From the NCBI RefSeq assembly GCF_022482365.1, contig NZ_JAKVPE010000001.1, forward strand, positions 248,001-312,000: 64,000 nucleotides of DNA, given 5' to 3'. The position numbers were made by a program, and so were the translations under genes. The notes under the pieces were generated by a model, which worked only from the letters and a program-made list of their open reading frames with translations, was not told where the DNA came from and made no database searches. Within the stretch, counting starts at the first letter, position 1. Each line of letters opens with the position of its first letter. Shown here piece by piece: positions 37,801 to 46,141 of the stretch. The DNA comes from Limosilactobacillus sp. (GTDB taxonomy: Bacteria; Bacillota; Bacilli; Lactobacillales; Lactobacillaceae).

Positions 37801-38180
37801 ACCAGCGCTTTGCCAACCTTTTAGAAGATAACCAGGTGCTGGCGATCGCCGGCCGGGTTGAAGTTCGGGAGGGGCGGGGGACCCAGTTGATTGCTTCGCG
37901 GCTCCAGTCCGCCGCCAAGCTCCAGCAGGAACTCCTGCCAAACCAGCGCTGGGTGATCCGCGTCTATCCAGAGAAAGCCACCCGGGAGACGATGACCCAG
38001 CTAAATGATTTGATGGCCGCCCACCACGGGAACACCCCGGTTCTCCTTTATTATCCCCAGACCAAGGCCCGCCACCTCCAGCACCGCCGCAAGTGGCTGG
38101 ACAATCAGGCGGCGACTAAGGCGACACTGGAGGAGCTCTTCGGGGCGGAAAATGTCGTCCTGCAGCAGCTGAAAAATTAG
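34845..38180 (+). CDS. dnaE: DNA polymerase III alpha subunit, DnaE type
   Basis: The 1,111-residue polymerase starts at GTG 34845 after GGGAGGG. Domains run: PHP (about 1-210, with QTCFSLLKSP, so the family's first metal ligands look degraded), polymerase palm with catalytic PDIDLDIPDNRRD (about residues 380-392), fingers, helix-hairpin-helix, OB fold (VNLLLFINHVKTV) and C-terminal region. In Gram-positives DnaE extends primers before PolC takes over. It lies directly upstream of pyk; the pfkA gene often found between them in homofermenters is absent. Confidence 0.96.
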   Translation: MTPLDVQTCFSLLKSPTRITDLVAAAKQRGYRSLALTDENVLYGAVDFYNAARKAKLKPLLGMKMHLALNAADGNTLTLNLIAKNQRGYQHLMDLSTRHQTTAVKELPLTVDAVADLLGGLFVIALPETSLLSVIAQNDPVIATLQGAVDPSSLLVGINPELDAVTRQTLTSFSQQNGLPLVASRPVEYLDPGDHFAGSVLQAIGAGTSLDNVTTLAHTEGRHYLRTAQQAQQEYQAAGLADAVAQADRVAAECQVELTFKSPVLPHFATPARTDSAAYLRQLCEAGLAKRPLAAGFTAADYHKRLDHELTVIHQMGFDDYFLIVWDVMNFAHRSHIATDPGRGSAAGSLVAYALAITEVDPLEYHLLFERFLNPERAQMPDIDLDIPDNRRDEVLEYVHQKYGHQHVAQIITFGTLGAKQVLRDVSRVFNWPKYDVNTLMGTLPNSHNLTLASALKDSQRLRNFLDDHQQAQLLMTVARRLEGLPRHYSTHAAGVVLSEQPLHEIVPLQDGGEGLLMTQFTKGTVEALGLLKMDFLGLKNLSILAHTLELVHQEHPDFDLRQISYEDPTTLQLFQRGMTDGVFQFESSGIRNVLVSLHPDRFEDIIAVNALYRPGPLENISHFIARKHGQEQYQIPDAALQGILGPTYGVLVYQEQVMQVAVAMAGFTLGEADLLRRAMSKKIGTVMENMRAKFMQGAVANGFTEERAAQVFNYIDQFANYGFNRSHAVAYSMLAFQLAYLKCHYPTAFYTALMSAESNLTKLRQHVENARKLGVKINGPRINISGADFTLDQGQIYFGLADIKGVRRDFIGELKEEQAAHGPFKDFRDFINRLPQRWRKTELVEPLIYSGALDQLGYNRAEMINALPDLLSGIDQLLSSFQDDPSLQSSIERCQEYPLTTRLLKENEYLGVYLSGHPVSQFQRLGQRIGARTVSQLQPGQNVNLLLFINHVKTVHTKRDHRPMAFLSGSDQTGTLDVTVFPKQYQRFANLLEDNQVLAIAGRVEVREGRGTQLIASRLQSAAKLQQELLPNQRWVIRVYPEKATRETMTQLNDLMAAHHGNTPVLLYYPQTKARHLQHRRKWLDNQAATKATLEELFGAENVVLQQLKN

Positions 38181-38241
38181 AGGATTCTAAGAAAAAATCA
38201 TAAATTTAATTTGGCAGCGTTTTCTTGAGAATTTATGAACA

Positions 38242-38262
38242 AAAATGGGCGACACCCATTTT
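38242..38262. other. perfect inverted repeat overlapping the pyk -35 region
   Basis: AAAATGGG (38242-38249) and CCCATTTT (38255-38262) enclose CGACA. The repeat could end dnaE transcription weakly or act as an operator, since the probable -35 of pyk lies in and beside its loop. Confidence 0.55.
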
Positions 38263-38277
38263 GAAAAGTGCTATTAT
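38249..38277 (+). promoter_or_regulatory. probable promoter of pyk
   Basis: GCGACA (38249-38254), a 17-base spacer and TATTAT (38272-38277) lie about 70 bases before the ATG. The -35 is a four-of-six match and is overlapped by the inverted repeat. Confidence 0.5.
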
Positions 38278-38348
38278 ACAAGTGTGCAAATGAGGGATGC
38301 AATTGGCAGACCGCAGTTGATGCATAAATGTAAAGGAGAGATTCATTT

Positions 38349-39770
38349 ATGAAGAAAACCAAGATTGTAAGTACTCTTGGTCCTGCAAGTACTGATGTTG
38401 ACACGATCGTTAAGTTGATCCAAGCAGGAGCAAATATTTTCCGTTTCAACTTCTCACACGGTGACCACCCAGAACACCTGGGCCGGATGCAAAACGTTAA
38501 GAAGGCCGAAGAAATCACCGGCAAGCACGTTGGTCTCATGCTTGATACCAAGGGTGCCGAAATTCGGACGACTGTTGAAAAGGAAGGTAAGATCGAATTC
38601 AACATTGGCGACAAGGTTCGCATTTCCATGGATGCTTCATTAGAAGGTACCCATGACAAGATCGCTGTTACCTACCCAGGCCTGTACGACGACACTCATG
38701 TTGGTGGCCACGTTCTGTTTGACGATGGTCTGATCGACATGCTGATCGACGAAAAGGATGAAGAACACCGTGAACTGGTTTGCCACGTGCTGAACCACGG
38801 TATTCTTGGTTCCCGGAAGGGTGTTAACGCTCCTGGCGTTTCCATCAACCTGCCTGGGATCACTGAAAAGGACAGCTCCGACATTCGCTTCGGTCTGGAC
38901 AACAAGATCAACTACATCTCCGCTTCCTTCGTTCGGAAGGCCCAGGATGTTCTTGACATTCGTGAACTGCTCAAGGAAAAGAACATGGAAGACGTTCAGA
39001 TCTTCCCAAAGATCGAATCTCAAGAAGGGATCGACAACTTTGAAGAAATCATCGACGTTGCCGATGGTCTGATGGTTCCTCGTGGTGACATGGGTGTTGA
39101 AATTCCTGCTGAAAATGTGCCAATCGTTCAGAAGCACATGATCAAGCGGTGCAACGAACTTGGTAAGCCAGTTATCACTGCTACCCAGATGCTGGACTCC
39201 ATGCAAGAAAACCCACGGCCAACCCGTGCCGAAGTTTCTGACGTTGCCAACGCCGTCTTTGATGGTACTGACGCAACCATGCTGTCTGGTGAAAGTGCCA
39301 ACGGTGACTACCCAGTAGAATCCGTTGCCATGATGAACGCCATCGACATCAAGGCTGAAAAGCACCTTTGGGAATTCGGTACTGAAACCTTTGATTGGGA
39401 CAAGTCCGACGTTACCGAAACGATCGGTTCTGCCGTTGCCAACGCTGCTAAGGACTTAGACATCCACACCATTGTTGCCTACACTGCTTCAGGCTACACT
39501 GCTAAGATGATCTCTAAGTACCGTCCAAACGCCGACATCGTTGCCCTGACTCCAAACGAGCGGGTAGAACGAGGCCTGATGATCAACTGGGGTGTTCAAC
39601 CTTACGTTGTTAACGAAGCTACCGACACTGATAAGATGTTCGACCTGGCTGCTGAAAAGGCAGTTGAGCTGGGCTTTGCTAAGAAGGGTGACAAGATCAT
39701 CGTTCTGGCCGGTGTTCCAGTTGGTGTACCAGGAACGACCAACCTGATGCGGGTTATGACGATTGCTTAA
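38349..39770 (+). CDS. pyk: pyruvate kinase
   Basis: The 473-residue enzyme makes ATP and pyruvate from phosphoenolpyruvate. It has KIVSTLGPAS, FRFNFSHG, LDTKGAEIRT, the signature around IFPKIESQEG, and PRGDMGVEIP with metal and substrate ligands. The extra C-terminal PEP-utiliser-like domain seen in Bacillus Pyk is absent, so the protein ends near VPVGVPGTTNLMRVMTIA. Codon use looks more selected than in its neighbours, fitting high expression. AAGGAGAG precedes the ATG. It is monocistronic with its own terminator. Confidence 0.98.
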   Translation: MKKTKIVSTLGPASTDVDTIVKLIQAGANIFRFNFSHGDHPEHLGRMQNVKKAEEITGKHVGLMLDTKGAEIRTTVEKEGKIEFNIGDKVRISMDASLEGTHDKIAVTYPGLYDDTHVGGHVLFDDGLIDMLIDEKDEEHRELVCHVLNHGILGSRKGVNAPGVSINLPGITEKDSSDIRFGLDNKINYISASFVRKAQDVLDIRELLKEKNMEDVQIFPKIESQEGIDNFEEIIDVADGLMVPRGDMGVEIPAENVPIVQKHMIKRCNELGKPVITATQMLDSMQENPRPTRAEVSDVANAVFDGTDATMLSGESANGDYPVESVAMMNAIDIKAEKHLWEFGTETFDWDKSDVTETIGSAVANAAKDLDIHTIVAYTASGYTAKMISKYRPNADIVALTPNERVERGLMINWGVQPYVVNEATDTDKMFDLAAEKAVELGFAKKGDKIIVLAGVPVGVPGTTNLMRVMTIA

Positions 39771-39790
39771 TCGTTAATCCAACTAAATCG

Positions 39791-39823
39791 AAAAGAGTGC
39801 GACAGTTGCCGCGCTCTTTTTTT
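39791..39823 (+). terminator. terminator of pyk
   Basis: AAAAGAGTGCG and CGCGCTCTTTT form a stem with one mismatch around ACAGTTGC, followed by a run of T. Confidence 0.88.
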
Positions 39824-39910
39824 GTGGTGCACAGGGCGCTGGTCAAAGCCGGGTGAGCCGTGTAAAATGGTTCTAGAATATCACTAGTAAATAAATGGGG
39901 TCGAAAAATT

Positions 39911-40792
39911 ATGAACTCTGCATTAGGAAAAGTTGTATCGGCGGTCATGGTGGATGAAAACGAGGACTACTACTTCGTTCAACCCGACCGCAACGGACAG
40001 ACATACCGTCTGCCCAAAGACGAGAGCCCCCAGGTCCTCCACATTGGGGGGCAGGTCCGGGGCTTTGTCTACGAAAATGAGGACCACCAGCTGCAGATGA
40101 CTTGCCAGCATATCCCGACAGTCCAGGTGGATCATTACGATTTCGGGACGGTGGTGGCTGTCCGGCGGGACCTCGGTGTCTTCGTCGACATCGGTCTTCC
40201 CAATAAGGACATCGTGGTTTCTTTAGATGATCTGCCGGAATTAAAGCACCTCTGGCCGCAACCCGGCGACCAATTAATGATTGCCCTCAAGGTTGACGAT
40301 AAGGACCGAATCTGGGGTCAACTGGCCGACGACGCGATCTTCAATGCGATCGCCCTGGCACCGTCACCACGCCTGCAAAATCGCGACACGGAGGCAATTG
40401 TCTACCGCCTGAAGTTGAACGGGACCCATGTGCTGACGGCGGACTATCACCTTGGCTTTATCCATCCTAGCGAACGCGATCAGGAACCGCGCCTAGGTCA
40501 GCGGGTTCATGCCCGGGTGATTGGCATCTCGTCACACAATAGCTTGAATCTCTCCCTCAAGCCGCGGGCCTACCAGGCGATCGGCGAGGATGCCCAGATG
40601 TTGATGGCGATGCTTGAGCATGATCGCAACCACCGCCTGCCTTACACTGACAAGTCGTCACCGGCGGCAATCCGGACCGCCTTTGGCATCAGCAAGGGCC
40701 AATTTAAGCGGGCGGTTGGTCACCTGCTCAAGGCCGGCCTGGTCAAAGAAGAAGCCGGCCAGCTGATCCTCCTCAAACAGGACGCGCAATAA
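39911..40792 (+). CDS. cvfB: CvfB-family S1-like RNA-binding protein
   Basis: The 293-residue protein contains tandem S1/OB-type domains (YDFGTVVAVRRDLGVFVDIG and the GFIHPSER block) and a C-terminal winged helix (RTAFGISKGQFKRAVGHLLK). CvfB (YitL) homologues bind RNA and affect virulence gene expression in staphylococci; its role in lactobacilli is not defined. It opens a tightly packed run: its stop overlaps the next start, and expression continues through ribT, scpA, scpB and rluB. Confidence 0.88.
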   Translation: MNSALGKVVSAVMVDENEDYYFVQPDRNGQTYRLPKDESPQVLHIGGQVRGFVYENEDHQLQMTCQHIPTVQVDHYDFGTVVAVRRDLGVFVDIGLPNKDIVVSLDDLPELKHLWPQPGDQLMIALKVDDKDRIWGQLADDAIFNAIALAPSPRLQNRDTEAIVYRLKLNGTHVLTADYHLGFIHPSERDQEPRLGQRVHARVIGISSHNSLNLSLKPRAYQAIGEDAQMLMAMLEHDRNHRLPYTDKSSPAAIRTAFGISKGQFKRAVGHLLKAGLVKEEAGQLILLKQDAQ

Positions 40793-41685
40793 TGCAGGAT
40801 GAGATTGGGGCCCTGGTGGATTACTTGCGGGATTCGCGCGGCCTGGCGCAAAATACATTGGCTTCCTACCAGCGTGACCTGGGCAAGGCGGCCCGCTATT
40901 TTGAGGAGCAGGGGATCACAGAATGGACGGCCGTGGACCGGTACGCCGTCTTAAACCTATTGGCGAGTGAGCGCGACCAGGGGCGGTCGACGGCGACGAT
41001 CAACCGTCTGATCTCAAGCTTGCGGCAGCTGTTTAAGTTCTTGATTCGTCAGGGCCGGTTGCAGATCAACCCGATGGAGACCATCGATCACCAGCCCGCT
41101 CACCCGAGCAGTACGCCGCCGGTTCTTCTGACCGAGGAGGAGGTTGAACAGCTTATGGCCGTGCCGGACACGACGACGGCACTTGGTATTCGCGACCGGG
41201 CCATCCTGGAGGTGCTGGACGCCACCGGGATGCGGGTCAACGAATTGGTCACCCTGCACATGGCGGCCCTCCACTTGGATGTCCGCTTCGTCCAGCTGCA
41301 GGGCAACGACCAGCATGAACGGATGGTGCCCTTGAGCCGGCCGGCCGTGTCCTGGCTGCGCCGCTACCTGGACGAGGCCCGGCCGCACTTGGCTTGCGAG
41401 CCAGCGTCCACGGTTGTCTTTTTGAATGCCCATGGTCGCCCTTTGACCCGGCAGGGCGTTTGGAAGAACTTCAAAAAATGGGTTCGCAATGCTGGAATTA
41501 GCAAGAACGTCACCCCGCAGACCTTTCGCTACTCGCTGGCCGTCCAGCTCCTGTCGCAGGGCGCCAGCGGCCAGGTGGTCCAGGAGATGCTGGGCTATAC
41601 CGAACTGCGAATGCTGCGGCCCTACCTGAAGGTGACCCCGCAGCAGCTGGCGGCGACCTACGACAAGTACCACCCCCGTGCATAG
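40792..41685 (+). CDS. xerD: XerD-type tyrosine recombinase with altered catalytic residues
   Basis: This 297-residue protein sits in the usual xerD place of lactobacilli (after pyk-cvfB). The N-terminal SAM-like domain (YLRDSRGLAQNTLASYQRDL) and catalytic domain are clear, and it ends like XerD (DKYHPRA). Arg I (DATGMRVNEL), Arg II and the terminal Tyr (RPYLKV) are present. However, HxxR reads QTFR and the later LGH reads LGY, so two catalytic histidines appear replaced. It may still resolve chromosome dimers with XerC or have reduced activity. It overlaps cvfB by one base and the ribT reading frame by a few bases. Confidence 0.85.
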   Translation: MQDEIGALVDYLRDSRGLAQNTLASYQRDLGKAARYFEEQGITEWTAVDRYAVLNLLASERDQGRSTATINRLISSLRQLFKFLIRQGRLQINPMETIDHQPAHPSSTPPVLLTEEEVEQLMAVPDTTTALGIRDRAILEVLDATGMRVNELVTLHMAALHLDVRFVQLQGNDQHERMVPLSRPAVSWLRRYLDEARPHLACEPASTVVFLNAHGRPLTRQGVWKNFKKWVRNAGISKNVTPQTFRYSLAVQLLSQGASGQVVQEMLGYTELRMLRPYLKVTPQQLAATYDKYHPRA

Positions 41686-41698
41686 GAAGGATGCAGCA

Positions 41699-42055
41699 AT
41701 GTTAGTACGCTATCGAAAAGATTATCAAAAAATTGCTTTGGGACTGCTCTCACTGATTCCCGAGCTGCGGGACAACCACCGCTTCCGGGATGAATTAGAC
41801 TGGGCCCTAGCGGAGGGGCGGGTTGTCTACCTCTGGAAGGATCAAGAGGACAACCACTTTATCGCCGTGGCAATTCTGGACGTTGGGGACGACTATGTTC
41901 TGGTGCGCCGGCTCTCCTTTACGCCGAGTGAACGCTCCGGGCACAATGTTTACGCACTCTTGACCGCCATTAAGGATGAGTATCCAGGCTGTCGCCTGAT
42001 GGGGACCATGGCGACGCAACCGCTGATCACTGCTTGGGGGAAGGCCAATGAATAA
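41699..42055 (+). CDS. ribT: RibT-like GNAT acetyltransferase
   Basis: The 118-residue GNAT-fold protein resembles RibT, encoded with riboflavin genes in Bacillus and between xerD and scpA in lactobacilli. It begins MLVRYRKDYQKIALGLLSLI and has an acetyl-CoA-binding-like segment (RRLSFTPSERSGHNVYALL). I use ATG 41699 with GGAAGG eight bases before it; an ATG at 41678 is less well placed. Its substrate is unknown. It overlaps scpA by eight bases. Confidence 0.75.
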   Translation: MLVRYRKDYQKIALGLLSLIPELRDNHRFRDELDWALAEGRVVYLWKDQEDNHFIAVAILDVGDDYVLVRRLSFTPSERSGHNVYALLTAIKDEYPGCRLMGTMATQPLITAWGKANE

Positions 42056-42842
42056 TGAAGAACCAGCACTGAAGCGAGCCGCCCAACCGACGCTGAAACT
42101 GGGCTCGTTTGAGGGACCACTGGATCTGCTCCTCCACCTGATCCGTGAAGCCAAGATGGATATTTACGATATTAAGATTGCGACGATCACCAGTCAGTAC
42201 ATGGACTACCTCCACCGGATGAAGGCTCACCGGTTAGAGATAGCGGGGGAGTACTTCGTGATGGCGGCAACCCTAATGCGGATCAAGAGTCAGCTGCTGC
42301 TTCCCCAAGCGCCAGCATTGGAAGAGGAGAGCGAAGAGCCGCCGGTCGACCCACGCCAGGAACTGGTCGACCAGCTCTTGGAATATCAGCGCTACCAGAA
42401 GGCGGCCGATCACCTGAAGGATAAGGAAGGAATCCGTCAGCAGGAATACACCCGTCCAGCCATGCGGGTGCCCGCGGGGCTGGTGACCAATAAGGTTGCT
42501 CCCGGGGTCACCTTGGACCAGCTGCAGGCGGCCTTTAACCAGGTTCTGCGGCGCCACCGCTATAACCGCCCGGTCGTTGAAACCGTCGCGGCCGAAAAAG
42601 TCAGTGTGGCAGAAGAAATGACGGCCGTCATGAAGAAGGTCCGGACCGCCCCGACCAGGTTTGTTGACCTCCTGGATAGTGCCCCGACCAAGGACCGGCT
42701 GGTCACGACCTTCTTGGCGATCCTGGAATTGGCCAAGCATCAGGCAATTCACATTGACCAGGCGGGCCTGTTTGCCCCAATTATTTTAACGGAGGGAATC
42801 AAGAGTGAAGAGTACCGAACCAACGAACATCGCCCAGATTGA
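42048..42842 (+). CDS. scpA: segregation and condensation protein ScpA
   Basis: The 264-residue kleisin subunit of SMC-ScpAB has the conserved [37 protein letters not shown] and [11 protein letters not shown] blocks and a C-terminal winged helix ([13 protein letters not shown]). It bridges SMC heads to compact and segregate the chromosome. It starts eight bases before ribT ends and overlaps scpB by 38 bases, which couples their translation. Confidence 0.96.
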   Translation: MNNEEPALKRAAQPTLKLGSFEGPLDLLLHLIREAKMDIYDIKIATITSQYMDYLHRMKAHRLEIAGEYFVMAATLMRIKSQLLLPQAPALEEESEEPPVDPRQELVDQLLEYQRYQKAADHLKDKEGIRQQEYTRPAMRVPAGLVTNKVAPGVTLDQLQAAFNQVLRRHRYNRPVVETVAAEKVSVAEEMTAVMKKVRTAPTRFVDLLDSAPTKDRLVTTFLAILELAKHQAIHIDQAGLFAPIILTEGIKSEEYRTNEHRPD

Positions 42843-43404
42843 GGGCCTGCTGTTTATCAGTGGGGATGAAGGCATCACTACCGGGGACCTAGCACGGATC
42901 ACCGGATTTATGAAGCCGGCGGTCACCACTATGCTGGAGCGGCTGGCAAAACGCTACGCGGCGGATTCGGATAGCGCCCTCGTCCTCCTGCACAGCGGCC
43001 AAACCTACCGTCTGGCCACCAAGCAGGAGTTAGCGCCAGTGATCAAGCACTACTTTGAGATTCCGCTGGCAACCCCGCTGACCCGGGCACTGCTGGAGGT
43101 GCTGGCCATCATCGCCTACCGCCAGCCGATTACCCGCCTGGAGATTGACGACATCCGAGGAGTTCAGAGCTCGGGCTCACTTCAAAAGCTGATGGCGCGG
43201 GGCCTGGTGGACACCCATGGCCGTCTGGATGCCCCGGGCCGGCCGTTTCGTTACGTCACTACCGAGGCCTTTCTGGACTACTTTGGCCTGACCAGTCTCG
43301 AGGATCTGCCACCACTGCCGGCTGAGGCGGATTTGGACACGGCGGATTTGAACGGTGACCTGTTCTTAAATGCATTTCAATCACGGAAGAGGGATAACAA
43401 CTGA
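42805..43404 (+). CDS. scpB: segregation and condensation protein ScpB
   Basis: The 199-residue protein has two winged helices, with [19 protein letters not shown] and [19 protein letters not shown], the ScpB signature, followed by [12 protein letters not shown]. ScpB dimers bind ScpA in the SMC condensin. The GTG start at 42805 follows GGAGGG. Its stop overlaps the rluB start by one base. Confidence 0.96.
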   Translation: MKSTEPTNIAQIEGLLFISGDEGITTGDLARITGFMKPAVTTMLERLAKRYAADSDSALVLLHSGQTYRLATKQELAPVIKHYFEIPLATPLTRALLEVLAIIAYRQPITRLEIDDIRGVQSSGSLQKLMARGLVDTHGRLDAPGRPFRYVTTEAFLDYFGLTSLEDLPPLPAEADLDTADLNGDLFLNAFQSRKRDNN

Positions 43405-44129
43405 TGGAAAGATTACAAAAGGTAATGGCTGAGGCCGGAGTTGCCTCCCGGCGCGCTTCGGAAAAGCTGATTCAAACCGGCCACGTTCAGGTCAACGGCC
43501 AGACGGTCACGACCCTGGGAACCAAGGTTGGCCGCCACGACGACGTTCAGGTCGATGGTGTCCCGATTCACCGGGAACAGCACGTCTACTACCTGCTCAA
43601 TAAGCCGCGGGGAGTCATTTCCAGCGCCCACGACGAGAAGGGGCGGAAGACGGTTGTCGACCTGCTCCACGAAGACGAGGAGGTCACCGAGCGAATCTAT
43701 CCGGTTGGTCGGCTGGATTATGACACCACCGGGATCCTTTTGCTGACCAACGACGGGGACCTGGCCAACCGGCTGATGCACCCGAAGTTTGAGGTGGCCA
43801 AGACCTACGTTGCGAAGGTGAAGGGGATTGTCACCAACGATGACTTAAAGCGCCTGCGCCTGGGAGTGCGGATCGACGGGCGCAAGACCAAGCCGGCCAA
43901 GACTCGCCTGAAGGAAACTGATCGTCACAAGCAGACCAGCCTGGTGCAATTAACGATTCACGAGGGCCGTTATCACCAGGTGAAGCGGATGCTGGAGGCA
44001 GTGGGACACCCGGTGATCAAGCTGCACCGGGAGACCTATGGCTTCCTCAACCTCCAGGGCCTGCAATCCGGAGAATTCCGGGAGCTGCGCCCGGAAGAGG
44101 TCACCAAGCTGAAGCAGCAGACCCGGTAA
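43404..44129 (+). CDS. rluB: 23S rRNA pseudouridine synthase B
   Basis: The 241-residue enzyme has an N-terminal S4 RNA-binding domain ([20 protein letters not shown]) and the RsuA/RluB catalytic motif GRLDYDTTGILLLTNDG with its catalytic Asp. It modifies 23S rRNA. Assignment to RluB (Firmicute YpuL) rests on the scpAB context. It is the last gene before the FMN riboswitch. Confidence 0.93.
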   Translation: MERLQKVMAEAGVASRRASEKLIQTGHVQVNGQTVTTLGTKVGRHDDVQVDGVPIHREQHVYYLLNKPRGVISSAHDEKGRKTVVDLLHEDEEVTERIYPVGRLDYDTTGILLLTNDGDLANRLMHPKFEVAKTYVAKVKGIVTNDDLKRLRLGVRIDGRKTKPAKTRLKETDRHKQTSLVQLTIHEGRYHQVKRMLEAVGHPVIKLHRETYGFLNLQGLQSGEFRELRPEEVTKLKQQTR

Positions 44130-44181
44130 TGTTTGACAGGGCAAAGCGGCCTTAGTATACTGAAATTGTAAAATTTTTAGA

Positions 44182-44300
44182 AAAATTGTCTTCAAGGCGG
44201 GGTGAAATTCCCGACCGGCGGTACAAGCCCGCAACCCACCGTGGTGGTTGATCCAGTTGAATTCTGGAGCCGACAGTAAAGTCTGGTATATAGAAGATTT
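44182..44300 (+). promoter_or_regulatory. FMN (RFN) riboswitch of ribU
   Basis: The conserved RFN blocks are all present: CTTCAAGGCGGGGTGAAATT, CCCGACCGGCGGTA, AAGCCCGC, GAGCCGACAGTAAAGTCTGG and a closing GAAGA. The P1 stem is AAATTGTCTTC with GAAGATTTT. A following hairpin (GGCGCT/AGCGCT, about 44328-44358, then TTTATTA) could be the terminator. FMN binding would switch off the riboflavin importer. Confidence 0.93.
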
Positions 44301-44404
44301 TCTACGTACATTAACCCTAATCGTTTAGGCGCTGCTGACATCGTGTTGGTAGCGCTTTATTAGTTGGGGCCAGTGAAGGCAATCTCAATGGAGGTTGTTA
44401 AACT

Positions 44405-44983
44405 ATGACAGTATCACATTCAAGAATTCAGCGCCTGGTCGGGATCGCCTGCCTGAGCGCATTGGCTTTTATCCTGATGCTCTTTGAATTTCCGGTCATC
44501 CCGGTGGCCTCTTACCTCAAAATCGACTTTTCCGACGTCCCGGTCTTGCTGGGCGGCTATATGTATGGACCGCTGGGCGGGGTGCTGATTGCCCTTTTGA
44601 AATGCCTGATTCACGGAATGGTCAATGGCTTTTCGGTCGGCGAACTGATCGGGATTTTGAGTGACTTTATCTCCTCATTGGCTCTGCTTTTACCATTCTG
44701 CCTAATTTGGCAAAAGACTCAGTGGTCGACCAAAAAGCAGCTGACGGTCGGGGTCATTAGCGCTACCGTGGTCTTGACCGTCGTTATGTCGCTGCTCAAT
44801 CTCTGGGTACTGACGCCACTGTACATGGCCGTCTGGAACTGGAAGTCGACGCTGCCGGTTTCCCAGCTGGTGGCAATCGGTGTTCTGCCGTTTAACATCA
44901 TCAAGGGTCTGCTGGTGACGATTGTCTTTGCCATCATTGCGTCCCGGATGCGGGATTGGCTAGCGGCCCACCGCTTTGAATAG
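44405..44983 (+). CDS. ribU: riboflavin ECF transporter substrate-binding protein RibU
   Basis: The 192-residue membrane S-component has six hydrophobic segments and the family blocks SYLKIDFSDVPVLLGGYMYG and NIIKGLLVTIVF. It captures riboflavin and works with the shared EcfAA'T energising module encoded elsewhere. The FMN riboswitch upstream confirms the vitamin. GGAGG precedes the ATG at 44405, and a strong terminator follows. Confidence 0.95.
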   Translation: MTVSHSRIQRLVGIACLSALAFILMLFEFPVIPVASYLKIDFSDVPVLLGGYMYGPLGGVLIALLKCLIHGMVNGFSVGELIGILSDFISSLALLLPFCLIWQKTQWSTKKQLTVGVISATVVLTVVMSLLNLWVLTPLYMAVWNWKSTLPVSQLVAIGVLPFNIIKGLLVTIVFAIIASRMRDWLAAHRFE

Positions 44984-44994
44984 CTGAATTTAGC

Positions 44995-45036
44995 GATCAT
45001 TTGTTCAAGAAATTGGGACAAATGATCTTTTTTTTC
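44995..45036 (+). terminator. terminator of ribU
   Basis: GATCATTTGT (44995-45004) pairs perfectly with ACAAATGATC (45018-45027), followed by nine T residues. Confidence 0.93.
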
Positions 45037-45097
45037 GTTAAAAATTACTTTGTTGCCGTCTATTATAAGTGAGAGAATAATAAACGAGGTTTTGGCA

Positions 45098-46141
45098 ATG
45101 AATAATTATTTCTTACGTTTTTTTGCATACCAGCAGCCACGCCGAATTCGGGTGATTGAGAACCTGCTGACCAGTCGGCGGACCGTCGCCAATCTCTTCT
45201 GGGGGCAGCAATATCATCTTCTGCACTGGCTGGGCGCCGCGCGGGGGCTGACGCGCCATGACTATGATGAGGCCTTGGCCGCCCTGGCCCAAGCTGGCCT
45301 TCTCGAGTTAGATGAGCAGACCGCCGAACTGACTCCTGCCGGGGTGGCTGCCCGGGAAGCGCTGGAGTACCAGCCGACCTTTCTGGACTGGTACTGGCTG
45401 ACCAATACCAACCAGCTCACCCAGCGCTTTACCTTGGGAATGCAGGTGGTGGCCGAACTGGCCTATCATAATTCGCGCTACGCCCCGGTCAACGTTTCCT
45501 ACAAGCACCTGATGGCCGTCAAACGGTGGTTTCGCTACGAACACGCGCGCCAGGGCGATCTCGTTGCGGCGGTTTACCATGATCTGGAACGGCTTGGCGC
45601 CGGGTTGGCCAGTGTTGACCCACGACTGGCGGCGGCAATGACGCTGACGATGGTGGGGCACCAGCTGCCGGCCCTGACGGCCGATCAGTTGACGACGACA
45701 CTCAAGCTTAATCCAGCGGATACCCCGGTCCTGGTTCACGACCTGCACCTGGGGATTGCGGCATACAGCAGCCACACGAATGGCCCTTTGCACGACCTCC
45801 TAGCGCCGCTGCTTGCTTCTGGGCCGCTTTCCCGGAGCGCGGAGAACACCCTGCGCTGCTACCAGGGCGGTCAATCCTTGGAGCTTATCGCCAAGCGCCG
45901 GCACCTGAAACTAAGCACGGTGCGCGAACACCTGCTCGAGGTGGCGATCCTGTGCCCGGACCAGCTCGATTGGGAGCAATTGTTGCCGTCAAAAAAAGAA
46001 GTGGCCTTGAGAAAGCAATATCCGGGCGCAGACGTTACTAACTGGCACTTTCAGGCTGATTCTGAAGACGACGGGGCGGCATTTTTTGAATATCGCTTGT
46101 TTCAAATCAAACGGGGGCGGGGAAATAATGATCAAGACTGA
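45098..46141 (+). CDS. helix-turn-helix protein encoded with RecQ (YpbB-like)
   Basis: The 347-residue protein has a C-terminal helix-turn-helix of the type found at RecQ ends (QGGQSLELIAKRRHLKLSTV) and no recognised catalytic motif. In Bacillus, ypbB lies just upstream of a recQ-like gene, and the same order is seen here, with a 14-base overlap with recQ. It may supply a DNA-binding or regulatory part missing from the short RecQ. ATG 45098 is preferred (GAGG nine bases upstream) over the upstream start at 45050. Confidence 0.75.
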   Translation: MNNYFLRFFAYQQPRRIRVIENLLTSRRTVANLFWGQQYHLLHWLGAARGLTRHDYDEALAALAQAGLLELDEQTAELTPAGVAAREALEYQPTFLDWYWLTNTNQLTQRFTLGMQVVAELAYHNSRYAPVNVSYKHLMAVKRWFRYEHARQGDLVAAVYHDLERLGAGLASVDPRLAAAMTLTMVGHQLPALTADQLTTTLKLNPADTPVLVHDLHLGIAAYSSHTNGPLHDLLAPLLASGPLSRSAENTLRCYQGGQSLELIAKRRHLKLSTVREHLLEVAILCPDQLDWEQLLPSKKEVALRKQYPGADVTNWHFQADSEDDGAAFFEYRLFQIKRGRGNNDQD

